A stretch of 64,000 nt of DNA, from positions 7,440,001 to 7,504,000 of the forward strand of contig NW_020825288.1 of the NCBI RefSeq assembly GCF_003286085.1, read 5' to 3'. Source of the DNA: Drosophila persimilis (lineage: Eukaryota > Arthropoda > Insecta > Diptera > Drosophilidae). The notes under the pieces are model-generated. The model saw nothing but the letters and a program-made list of their open reading frames with translations, was not told the origin of the DNA and searched no databases. Of this stretch, positions 12,031-23,690 are shown piece after piece. Made by a program: the position numbers and the translations under genes. Each line of letters opens with the position of its first letter. Within the stretch, counting starts at the first letter, position 1.

Positions 12031-15000
12031 TTATACTCTCTATCTGATCAATCGTTCCTAAGGAAGCTTTTTTGAAATTTTGTATGAACTTTGAGATTGC
12101 AAATTAGTTTTCAGAAAGCCTGAAATGCTAGCTTTTATTCGCTCCAAAGTTTTCAATGGAAATATTTCGTTTTGCTCAAAAAACTATTCCCTAATTATTC
12201 CCAAATATCGCCAGAGTCCATAAACTAGAAAGACCGCAGCAACTTACTTTCATCAATCTTATATCAAAATATTCCCATCCATTTTTAAGCCACCAACTGA
12301 TTTCCCATTAGGCCTACCCCAAACATTTATGGGAGTACACCGAAAATCGTTTCGACTCCAATAAATCCCGATAAATATATCAAGCTGCTTACGCAAACGC
12401 CCCGAGGTGCTGCTGCTGCTGCTGCAATAGAAGAGGCACCGGGGGCACCTGTCGCCACGGCATAAATTCAGGCACACTCAATTGAGCCGAGGCCGAGCCT
12501 CGTCGTCCCTATAAACAGATCCATTTTCATTAGCGAAAAGGCTGGGCGTTGCGTTCCGCTCCGGTTCGCCGCTTCGTCGACGCCGACATGCCAAAAAGTG
12601 CAGCCATCAGACATATTTACGGCACCGATGGCGTCGTGCCCCTCCTCTTTGAGTTATGGACTGTGCGTGGCAGGGTGGCCAGCGCCTGCCTGTTGGGCAG
12701 GGTGGGGCTGGCCAGGCCAGCAAAAATCAAAGCCAAGTGTGCCCATAAATAAATATCGGTCGAGGTGGCTAAATCAAATTTGATTGCACATATCGAACGG
12801 GCTACCTGGGCTACCTGGGAGCCGGCTAACGTCGTCGGTAATTAGTTATTCCAAAAATTTGGTTCGCAGCCAGATAAGCGTGCAAAGATCAAGGGGGGGG
12901 GGGGGACCGGGTAAGGTGAGGTAAGAGAGACTAACCGCATTTGCATGGACCATGTCCATCTTCATCTTGAAGTTTTTCGTTAGTGGTTTGTGTTTTTTTG
13001 TGTGAGAGCCCGAATGGGCGCCGAATTGAGTCGGTTGGATTATAATTTGCATATTAATTACGTTTCTGTGGCAAACTGAACTGCGCTGAACTTTTGCTTC
13101 GACAGCGTCTAATCTGTAACCCCTGAAAAATTAAAAAAAGATTAATTTAAAGCGATCAATGAACGCCATTTGCTCATTAGTCCAGTCCAGCCGCTGATCC
13201 GTCGGACGGATCTCTCTCGGATCTCGGACTCTCGGATTTTTCGGCAAAACGAGCTTGGCGCCTTTCAATATTTGTTTTTGTATTTTTTCTGTATTTCTGC
13301 CTTTTTTTGCGGCAGGGAAGCCAATCAAAAATTTAAATGAAGCTGCCCAAAGTTCAGAAACTAAGTTAAAATGTTTTTGGTTTTTTTGTGGGTTCTTTTA
13401 AATGAATCCCAAAGCCATCGAAAACTGCCGATCGTAGCTATTTCGGTGCGCTGACGAATATTTTGTTTGCCAAAAACTCAATTTGCAAAGTAGACAAAAA
13501 ATTAAATATTTTAATTAAAATTAAGTCACTAGCACAAATATTAAAAGACCAGGGGAAAAAGTTTCCGCTGATTTGAAATTCGCTTCCAGGATCAAAGTTT
13601 TGTTCAAGCCAACTTTCCAATTGGTTAACCAACTTTTCTGGGCTATGATCTTTGCACCACTTGAGTTTTGGCCAGACAAAGGTCAGGCATTACCATCCGT
13701 AACGAATGCCGCCGCTTGAATAGTCAAATCAAGTTCATGGGATGATTCTCAACAGCGAGCGGTAAGAAAGTCAGAGATCAATACGTAAATTAGACTTTTA
13801 AATAGCTCTTAAGATCGCTGAAGTTTTCAGTCCGATGCGGTCAAATGAGCTAATGTTTTAAATTTAGTCTGGATTTGGATTCGATTCGATCTGGGTTATT
13901 GACTTGAACTTTTGGGGACTAGATTGAGGCTTGGGTTGCCCTCATTAAATATGCATACATATCAAAAGATCACTTTGAGGCATTGACAAACAAATTTGTC
14001 AAGATCCTGAAAGAGTTTTCACATTAATTATGTAAATTTATCGACTATTGACTAAGGGCCATCAAGATTATAGCTCTCCCATGAATAAAGATAAGTTACA
14101 TTTACAAAGCGGCTTCTATAGACTGGGTTACATTCAGAACTTAACTTGATTGGATTGGCAAAAGGGAAACCACATTATCCGCCTGTGATACCATTGCAGC
14201 TGTGGATCGTACGTGACCCTACTCGACACGAGCCTCCCCTCCCCTCCCCGAAAAGCCTGCATCCAGTGACGTGATGAATAGCGTGCTAATTGTTGACAGA
14301 CAAGCGGCAAAGCGCATGAATGTCAAATGTACAACAAAACACATCTGATTGAGATCGCTGGCCAACGAAAAAAAAGACACCAACGAACACCAGGATATAC
14401 ATACATAGTATCCTTTTCATATGAAAAGGAATACCAAGCGGTTTGGTGACGCGATGGTGCTGATGTAGCCAGATGATGGTGGTAGTCGTCGAAGTTGACA
14501 TTGAGCCGCCTAACTCGTCATCAGCGAAAGGCGACACAAATTTCAGGTTTATCCTTCGTTACCCTTCCGCTGCTCGAGTCCTGGGTCCTTTGCCGTCTCT
14601 TAGTTCGGCTGCATTCATTGAATTCGAAATTGACTTTGACTTTTTGACAATTATTAGTTGAACGAACGCATGTTGTGTTTGCTCTTTTGGCTTCCTTCCA
14701 TTTGTTTTTCCAAGCGCGAAATTGTTTGTTGTTTGTTCGTCAATTCAAATGCATGTGGCAGGGACTGGGACTGGGGCTGGGGAGGACTACGAAGCTGTTT
14801 TTGTTTGAACTTCCTGCGATTGTTCACAGTCTCGCTTCTCTGACAGATCTGTGACAGGCCACAGCCAGGGCGGACGGGAGAGCGAGCTCCAGCCCATGCC
14901 CATGCCCATGCCGGGCCGGGCCGGATCCCGTTCTTGTTGCATTTGATGGATGCCACTTTGGCTATTGTTTGCCAAGTGTTAATGTGCTGCCCTTGCTGCG

Positions 15001-18000
15001 GAAATGTTTCATTTTCTGCTTGGCCTGGCCAAACGGAATTTGTGGCCTATTCAAAATTGATAATCAGTTTTCTGGCAGGGCAGCCGCGAACGCTCTCTCC
15101 TCTCTACCTCTCTACCTCTCCCTTTCGCATTCAAATTCAAATTCCAAATGTTTTCAAATTGAAATTGTACTACAAAAAAAGAGAAACCGAGCAAATCGAA
15201 AGGACACTGCCTACCCTCATTGGGTCCTTGGGTAATGGTAATCCCAGGGACATGTGCAATGTGCCCCGGCTCAAACGCTGTTTGTGTGAAAGTCAAACGC
15301 AAAGTAGGGAAAGCAAATGCCAAGGAGGAAAGTCGAAAAGAAAAGAAATGAAATGAAACGAAATGAAACGAAAGAAAGGAAAAAAAAAGATTTAATGTCG
15401 ACTTTGGGTGATTTATTACCAACAAAATTGCGTCCAGACCAACGTTCTTGTTGAGTGCAACGCAGCGAGTGGATGTATAGAAAATAGAATTGGAATAAAA
15501 GGCACAGGGCAGAGGCACAGGCACAGGCACAGGCAGCAGGACACACAGAGCGAGATACAGATACAGAAACAGACAATTTGGTTCACTTCAAATGGCAGGC
15601 AGGAAGGGCCAAAGGGATGGGTATGGGAATGGGACGGAGACTGGGAGACTGGGAGAATGGTATCTGAAAGGAACGTGGTCGGGGGGCCTGAGATGTTAAG
15701 ATGGAACTAATAGCATTAAAAACTTGCGTAAATGCACAAAGATAATTTCTATTTTTGAGGGTGTGAAATGTATACACACACACACACACGCAGGGATAGA
15801 CAACGGTGAAAGTCATTTTGGGGTCGAAATATATAGATAGCAGAACCAGAACCAGACCCCGGTCTCGGTCTCGGTCCCGACCCAGAACAGAGCAGGAATC
15901 GAAGTCGGAATCGAAATTCGAATCTCTGAATCTAGGCAGCGTGAGAAATTTGTTGCTGTTTTTATTTTTAATTTCTTTTCTCTGGCTGCGACGATTTCGG
16001 ATGGATGTGGGGGGAACAAGGGAACCTGGTAATAGATCAAAATCTTTTTGGTTTAGCCGAGAAATAAGGGGATCAATGCTGGGGCGAAAAAGCAATTTCT
16101 ATAAGAGGGAATAGCCCAAGTGGGGGAGAGGCTAGTAGAGAGGGAGATGGAGTGGGAGCCTGGAGGGGGAGCCTGAGGGGGAGCTGGAGCTGGAGTGTAG
16201 GCACCAGCTGAACATTTTGAATAATTGAAGAACGGCAAATGGCTGCTCTTCTCCTGCTCCAGCTTTATTAAAAATGTATCGGGCCCAGCTGCGTATCCGT
16301 TAGATACATTTGCACTTTGCACTCTCCATCAGCCGAATCAATTATTCATCTCTTCACCAATTACGGAGGTCACTCGAAATTAGCTAATTAAATAAAAAGG
16401 TACCGTCCGGCGAAGCGCATGTGACAATAAGTTGCGTTATGGGGGCAGGATACAGGAGGTGAATGGAGCATTAAGGGTTTCGTTGGGGATCTCGGGGGTG
16501 AATGATTTATGGCCTGGTCCTGATTCACTGGAGAAGTGACAATTGTTTTGGGGTTAATTAAAATGGATAGCCCGGGAATTCGTTGCATATTTCGGGGAAT
16601 TCTTAATCAAGGGAGCTTTGCTCTTGTAGTATTCAAAGGAAGGGTTTCAAAGAAATCTCGCCAAAAAGTTATACTTTGGCCTTGTCCACTTTATAAGGTC
16701 TCCGCCCACGCTCTTGCCACTTTACGTTTCCATGTTGGCCCCCTCCAAAAAACATAAAGTACTTCAATCAATATCAGTTCCACATCTCACACAAATGAGA
16801 CCCGACCCCAAGTAGATCAGCGTTTTGGAGGGGAAGAGAAGGTGCGGTGGCAAGGGGCACAGGGCACACCAGCTGGTCAAGTGAATCAAAGAGAAGATAC
16901 TTTTGCACACACACACACAGAGATACACTATAGAGAGCCTCGCCTCGTGCAGACGAGAGGTTGGGCGATGGCAAAAACCAAATCCCACTAATGTGCTTAA
17001 ATAAATTTTGCCAGCGTTTAAGCCAATTAGTCCGTCGGACATTTTACTTCTTGTCAACTTTGTTAGCGGACGGACTGCTGCTGCCCGCTTTTGGGGTCGG
17101 CCCACTTGCCGGCTCGGATCGGGTTGATTCTGCTGACAATGTGCCTGGGACTCCCTTGGACCCCTTGGTGGCCCCTCTGCCAGTCCTCCTGGCCGCGTTT
17201 TTTTTTTTCCTGTTGTTTCTTGGCCATGTGGAGGGAGCTACTGCCAGTGGCTCTGGCCGGCCAGTGCTTATGCAGCAAAAGTCCGTGGGATTAAAATTGT
17301 ATCTGCGTTGTCGGCTGCCGCTTTTCATGCCCTTTTACGCATTTTTGCCATTTCGCTTTAGCCTTGTATCTGTTCTTGTTTCTGGTTCTGGCTCTGGTTC
17401 TGTTCTGTTCCCTCCTTTTTTTTTTGTTTTTTTTGGATTTCTGCTGTGTATTTTTTTTCGGGATTATTGAAGTGCAATTAAGCTAAAATGTCAACGTGGA
17501 AAAAATTAATCGTTATACTACCCTTTTTATGGCTTCCCCCGGTTTTTCGGCGCGTATCCTTATCTGCCGGGACTCTGCCTGTTACAAGGCAAACTCATTT
17601 TGGGTTCTTTGGCTGCCACCAGCTCATCCCATCCGCAATTGAGGGAGGAGAGCCCCTCTTTTGGCGTCTCTCACTCTAATTCATGTACATGTCAGAAAAT
17701 TGTCTTGCATTATGAGAGCCAAACGATGGCCGCGGTTGATGATGCCGACTCACAGCGGACTCTTGCCTCGGAGTCTCGTCTGCAGTCTGCAGTCTGCGTA
17801 ATGATTTGTAATTTATGATTTTCGGCTCCAGCCAAAGGCTAACAGAGCGGGATACGGATACTCGGATCGGAGCAATCTTATCAGAAGGTAACGGCAGCAG
17901 CAGCAGCAGCCGCAGCAGTACCGGCAGTCCAGACCGGACCGGACTGCAATTGTTTGCTCGTACATTGCTGCTGCCGGGTTGCACCGCTCCCGTCCAGTGT

Positions 18001-20479
18001 GCCACCGCGACGCTAATCGTCGAGTTAACATTTTATCGCTACTGTTCTGGCACTGGCACTATGCAAATATGTGCTCGACAAAAAGCGAAAAAGAGCACTC
18101 GGAAAATCATAATACTGGGAGCGGAGGAGACCCAAAACTGAAGCAAACTCAAATATTTTCGTGTTTGCCGCACGGCTCTGTTCGTTGACAGATTTGCGGC
18201 AGCCGGACCCGGGCCCGGGGCCGGGGACGGGTACGGGCAATAAATCTCGGTTGTTTTACTATTTTCTCCTGCTGAGGCCCGGCAGCACCGCACTATAAAT
18301 TTTTATCACAATATCTGTACGGAGAACTGTTTAGAAAGCAGTAATTCTGTTATCTTGTCAGGCCAGTGTACGACATGTCCACCTATTTATACAATATATG
18401 GGGGAGTGGGACGAGATGGGGATGGGTAGACCGTACACCGAGGCCCATTGCTATCTATGAGATATCACAGAAATTGTCGGTCGGCTCAAAACCCATGACG
18501 TTGTGTCGCAGTGTCGCATTATGTCAATGACGACAGCAGCGCCATGAATGTGCAGTGATTGTTTAGCCGGGTAATTATACAATGGAGCCACCTCATCCAC
18601 ACTCATCCTCCTTGTTTATCCGCCTGGGGCTTTGCAGTACTCGCATATGATAAAATCATATGCACAAGTGGCAGTTTAGCTAAAAAAATTCCGGGTACTG
18701 TGGCGTGGGAACGGAATTATGATTAGCTATAACTGGAACAGTCAGATTCATTCAAAGAAACTTGGCTTAACGAAAAGGGTTGCAGTGATCTGGTGTTATC
18801 ACTTTTCCAACATTTTAATTCCGTACCATAAAAAAATCATTAAAAGGTACTAAATGGTGAGCTTAACTATTTAATGGCTTACCTCAACTTTCAATAAAAA
18901 TATTAACCTCTGTCAATCAATGATTACCCCAATTTGTCTGTGGTGACATACAAGTTGAAAGCATTTTTTATTGGTGACCCCGACCATTACTAAAACTGAG
19001 GTTTCGAGTCGAGTCGAGCCTTTAGCTCGACTTAATTATTATTTTGTAATAACTTCTTTTCTTAAATTTGTCATTAAAATCATTTAGATAATCCCACAGA
19101 CGAGTATAAATTTTAACTGTACTCAGAGTACAATGGGATATTGGGGATTAAATAGAAATATAGTAAAATTAAATAATAAATAAATAATTAAAAATTAAAA
19201 TATAGTAAAAAATAAATAAAATAAAATTTTGACTTAAACATAAATATATTTAAATAATAAAATTACAGATCTATGTTCCCTGGGTGTGGTGCCACCAACT
19301 TTCTTCCCCCCATCTGTAAGTTTCCAAATGAATGTAAAAATGCGTGCAACATTTGGTGAACAAAATTCCAATGGAATTAATAGCCACTATTTTGACAGAA
19401 TCTTAATCTTCTGTCCAGTTCCACCCACTCACGCTCAATCCTCTTTAGATGGTAATCAGCCAACAGATATGAATGTCCACTTCATTATGATGAATCGGCT
19501 ATGAGCCAACTACCCGACACCCCCCTCCCATAGAACATAATTTTTTGCACCTAACAAATATCCCAGACGCCAAGTCCATGTCGCCAGCATTGCTATCAGC
19601 TGCGGGCCATCTGCTCAGGTGATGATATTTAGTTGACATCAGCCTGGCACTACGCCTACGGCCAGCGGTCTGTGGGCCTTGGTCTTGGTTATGGGAGGCA
19701 GACACGCATAGCTCATCAGGGAGACACATTGGAGGCAACAGAAATCACGTGTCTCAATTGTTTTTGGCGATTTTAATGGGTCCAAACATGGAAATTCGAA
19801 AAGGGCATGGAAAGGGGGATGGGGACACGGTCAGGGCTGGGCAAGGCGGGGTTTTTGGCTTTTGGTTCTGGGCATAAATTAAATTTGAATAAAAAACCAA
19901 TTCATCTTCGTTAGCAAATGCCGCGTACCGCGATCTGGAGACCCAGAAAAACAGTTATGACATTTGGCCAACGAAACGAAAAACGAAAAAGCCAAATTAA
20001 GAACAAATGGAGAAATGGTCAGCTAAGCGACCGCAACGCCCACGCACTGGAAGGCGGGCGGGTCCAAGTCATTGTGCCGCTCTAGAAATGGGTAATTGCT
20101 TAATTATGAAAATTCCTTTTGTAACGCCTGGCGGTCGGGACACCGCGAGTCCTTGGGTGCGTGTGTGTCAGCCCAAATGGAAAAAAAGGGGCTGGGCAGG
20201 GCCCGTGGTCGGTGGCTCATTTTTACAAGCAATTGCCAGTGGTCAGCACCAGTACCATCTGTCCTGTGCGGCGGCACTCTAATTAAATTATCAAAAATTC
20301 ATACTGACAGCGAGCATGGGGCTGGGTCGGGGGGGGATTCCCCCATATTGACCAGACTTGAGCTCATTAATTTTCATGTAGTTTTGCTCATCCTTTTGGC
20401 CCGGTGACATTTATTTGCCAGCTAAATGCCCTCCGACATTGTTTAATTGCCATGCCTGTTCTGACGTCCGACTCTGCCG
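12031..20479. other. gene-free stretch
   Basis: No recognisable gene. It includes the G13 run near 12893, TGACAG-containing words near 14840, a GT/CA-rich patch at 15772-15790, GGAGCCTGAGGGGGAGC repeats near 16150-16195, and a small inverted repeat (19012-19032) at the edge of a very AT-rich block (19033-19265). The AT-rich block has reiterated AAATAA words and could be the tail of an old retroelement, but nothing diagnostic remains. Confidence 0.65.
12893..12905. repeat. homopolymer G run
   Basis: Thirteen consecutive G at about this position. The exact length is prone to sequencing error. Confidence 0.85.
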
Positions 20480-21130
20480 TGCCCGTCCGCTTATCTGCTG
20501 ATGGACATTTGATAAATGATTGCTCCTGCATTTTGCATTTCAATTCGCTTCGCTCACCTCTGCGGCCGGCAGCCGATGCACGACGCACGACGCACGCGGT
20601 CCACAAAGTGTCATCGCTGCGCGCCACCGTTCGAGCGGAGGTCCGCGTTGACAGCTGTCAAAACTTGGCGGCGCTGGCGCCCTGCATGCGCATTGAGCAA
20701 AATCGATGGGCGGACTACCAGTTGCCCGGCTCGGCTTGGCTCAGCTTTGGCGAGCTTTCCGGCGCTGCGCAGAGAGCACGGACACGGAGCGCGGAGCTTC
20801 CGTACTCGGAGAGTTCTCGAACATCCTTTGTTTACAATGACTAGCCTCAGCTGCTGCTGCTGCTGCTGCTACTGCTACTCCTGATGCTCCTTTGGATGCT
20901 GCTCTGGGCTGCAGGACATACGTTGATGACGGCCCCGGAGCGTACTCTCCGGAGAGGAGAGTCCTGAGCTGGCTGGCTCGATGTGTGCGAGTGTTGAGCG
21001 CAAAGTGTCAACGCGTGCTTTGGAATTCTTCTATGTTTTTTTTTTGCTCCTTCTGTACTCCTGTACTCATCTCTGGCAGAGTTTCCATCTGGGCATATGG
21101 CACTCGAAGGGCGGATTCGTGACACTTTCA
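20480..21130. promoter_or_regulatory. CpG-rich block with TALE-type palindrome
   Basis: The block is strongly CpG-rich relative to its flanks and contains repeated GCACGAC words (20578-20596), a perfect TGACAGCTGTCA palindrome (20649-20660), GGCGCTGGCGCC, and a CTG trinucleotide run near 20852-20872. Open frames of 120-146 codons overlap here in two phases, as expected from GC content. None resembles a known protein, and neither has a supported start with splice signals. I read it as a candidate enhancer or distal promoter. Confidence 0.35.
20649..20660. promoter_or_regulatory. TGACAGCTGTCA palindrome (MEIS/PKNOX/TGIF-type dimer site)
   Basis: A perfect 12-bp inverted repeat of TGACAG, the core recognised by Hth/Meis and TGIF-class TALE homeodomains, with the two half-sites abutting. 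The site sits about 30 kb upstream of the Hth start codon. Binding is inferred from the known motif only. Confidence 0.5.
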
Positions 21131-22599
21131 TAGATGGGGTTACATTTTTCTATAAATATTTTATTTGTACATAATTTCCATCTGTTGAACCTTTTTTTTT
21201 ATCAACGAAGGGGTTCGATATGGCAGAGAAAAGGGGTTCAGGAAAGGCGTTCAATATATTCTCATTCCATTTGGTTTTCATCCTTCCGTCATGGTTAAAA
21301 AAGAAAGCGTATTCATATTTTAGAAAGAGGAAATTTAACTTATGAATGCGTAATTCTTACTGCTAAAAACTATAGAATAATTCGGTATTTCTGTAGACTT
21401 TTATCATACAATTCTATCCTTGAGCTTGAAATCTTACTATTAAAAACTATAGAATGATTCGGTATTTCTGTACACTTTTATCATACAATGCTTGACCCTA
21501 ATAATATGGAAAATATTATATACCATGATATATTTATTAATTTTCATGCTTTTCCAAGATTTAGTTCTCAAAGAATAAATTTATTCGCAATATTGAATTA
21601 TACCTAAAACTATTACCATTTAGCAACAGTATCAGCTTTGTTCCTAGATGAAGAGTTGAAAGAGTGGTTTTTAATAGAGTCTTAGACGACAAGCAGTTAA
21701 TATCTTCTTTTTCCAAGTTCTTCCCTTATCCAGAAACCCTCTTTCAACTCCTTAGAGCATCCTTTAGTCACCATATATGTGGATGTATTTGCAATGAAGC
21801 TCCCGCGTGGAGCTTTTTATTGTTTTCGGTTTTTAGACGCAGCAGCCGCCGCCAGCGGAGAGAATGTTTTGGGTGCTTGGCCGCGTGTGTTCTGGGTGGC
21901 GTGGGGGGTGGGGTGGGACCGGGTGGGGCGCCACAGAGCAAAGCACCGCACCGCATCCCATTGTGTATGACACTCGAACGGTGGGCCGTTGGTCGGGTTG
22001 AAAACTATTCTGTCCCGTGCGCTTTGATGCTCACTTTACTTCTATTTTTTTTCCCCCATTTTCTTGCGCTGAACTTTTGGAATTGCTTTCCTTTCTGAGC
22101 TTGTGTGTGTGTGAGAGTACTCTCATTGTGAGAGTGTGTGTGTGTGCTTGTGTGCAGCTGTTGTTGTTCGATGGCGGCAACATTGGGGTCCTTGTGTGGC
22201 GGCTGGCCTGGCGCCCCCCCTTTGATTTGGTTTGGGGTTCGCTGGGAGATGATGTGAGATTTTGGCTTTTGTCGCTCGCTGCTCTGCCTCTGCATCTGCT
22301 CTTCCTCTGCTCTGGCTCTGACTGTGCCTCTGCCCCGGCGCTGCTCTTTGACAAACGCAACGCAACGCGACGCGACGCGAGTGAGCAGTCAGGCTGGCTT
22401 TTTGTTGTTCCCAATTACAAAAAAATAATAATAATACAACGAGTCAAATAAAAGTGCAATTTCCACGTGAAATAAACCTATTTTTCTACGAATTTTCCCA
22501 CACAACTCGACCGAAATGAGAGACACAACAATCCCCGAGAATATCAGAAATTTCTAGTTCAAGCCACAGTCGGGGGAAACCTGGAAAATCGAAAGAGTC
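21131..22599. other. gene-free stretch
   Basis: AT-rich left half with the tandem duplication at 21356-21489. The right half is GC- and GT-rich (GTGTGTG runs at 22103-22152) and leads into the GC/GAGA-rich block. No coding exon was recognised. Confidence 0.65.
21356..21489. repeat. tandem duplication, two copies of about 57 bp at 77-bp spacing
   Basis: Copy one starts at 21356 and copy two at 21433. Both read CTTACT, two variable bases, TAAAAACTATAGAAT, then GATTCGGTATTTCTG-like sequence, and end in TTTTATCATACAAT. They differ at only a few bases, so the duplication is fairly recent or under constraint. Surroundings are AT-rich and non-coding. Confidence 0.8.
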
Positions 22600-23343
22600 G
22601 CGAGATTAGAAATTTTGTGGCGTGCGTGTGCGTGCGTTTGAGTGTCTGTGTGCGAGTGTGTAGTGAGTGTGGACCGCGGGACGTGGACGTGGAGAAAGGA
22701 CATCGCGTCGCCATGCTAGACGCTCGCATGTCTCCTGTGCTTGTTGTTGGTGTTGTCCTGGTGTCGTCGCCACGTTGCCCGTGGAACTGTCTCTCGTGGT
22801 CGTCGCATCCTGGCCGCTGCTCCTCCTAGAGCCCGCACACCGAATCCTGTCCAGCCAGGGCCCATGCCGTGACCGGGACATGGAGCTGCAGCCCGCCTAG
22901 AAGCAGAGAGAACTTGCCCCCAGAAAGTGTGAAAAGAAGCGCGCCACCGGAGCAGGAGTCGCACCAAAGGGAAGAAGGACTCCCGTTAGACGTAGACGTT
23001 ACCCGTTAGCCCCGTAACCCTCCCCCCTTACGACGCAAGCTCCACGGCCCCCGCTCCCAAAAGTTCCGTAGTGTTTTAGTTGCACGCTCTCGCTCGCTCG
23101 CCCGCTCGCTTGCTCTCCCGCGTGCGTGTCTCTCCCGGTTTGTCGTCGTCGTCGCTCTCTCCCTCTCTCAGTGTCGTCCTACCTCTCTCGCGTTGTCACA
23201 GTGACAGTGCTCTCTCTCTCTCACTCTCTCGCGAGTTTGACATGTTTATGTTTTGGGCGAATTTTGACAGCTCGAACTGTCAGTGCACCACAGTGGAAGA
23301 AAAGCCAAAAATGCCGCGAAAAAACAGCGTGCACGAACATCAT
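22600..23343 (+). promoter_or_regulatory. GC/GAGA-rich block ending in a splice donor: possible upstream first exon or promoter
   Basis: This 740-base block contrasts with its AT-richer surroundings. It is CpG-rich, with GTGCGTGCG-type runs at the left and CTCTCGCTCGCTCG and CTCTCTCTC tracts at 23085-23235. At the right it ends in CATCAT followed by GTAAGC (donor at 23344). A short frame from an ATG at 23242 stays open for 34 codons exactly to that donor. It could be the first exon of a long hth transcript, of an lncRNA, or of an unrecognised gene, or simply a GAGA-rich regulatory element. Two TGACAG-type palindromes lie inside it (23192-23207 and 23265-23282). Confidence 0.35.
23265..23282. 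promoter_or_regulatory. inverted TGACAG pair with 6-bp spacer
   Basis: TGACAG, then CTCGAA, then CTGTCA form an 18-bp inverted repeat of the Hth/Meis half-site near the right end of the GC/GAGA-rich block. It could be a TALE binding site or a small RNA hairpin if transcribed. Confidence 0.4.
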
Positions 23344-23629
23344 GTAAGCGAAGCATGATAAAGATAACGTCAAGACTCACTTAATGGTTCCTAGTTGATA
23401 CTAAAACTGATACAAAGAGGAGGACAAGACAGTTGACTCTGGGACTGAATGAGGTGGATGGTAAATTGATTGGTAAGTAATACGAATAATACCAATGAAA
23501 CTTATAAGCTAACATATTTGGGATATATCATTTACGGATAGAACAATTCATTTTCGAATGGAGTCCTATCTCTTTTCTATCTAAAAATGTTTTGGGTCGT
23601 CGTCATCGTCCGATGTTGCACTCATATCG

Positions 23630-23690
23630 GCGCGAGTGAGCGAAGCGCGTGAGCGAGGGTTGCGCAGGAGCGCGAGGGCAGGGGCTGTCC
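23630..23690. repeat. GCGAGTGAGC-type repeat fragment
   Basis: A CpG-rich island of words such as GCGAGTGAGCGAAGCGCG sits abruptly in AT-rich sequence and shares GCGAGTGAGC with the repeat near 11715. It is probably a fragment of the same dispersed family. A family library would be needed to name it. Confidence 0.4.

Noticed and set aside
20404-20884. Two overlapping + strand frames of 146 and 122 codons in CpG-rich DNA
   Set aside because: High GC lowers stop frequency, and two overlapping phases being open argues for chance. Neither matches a family I know.
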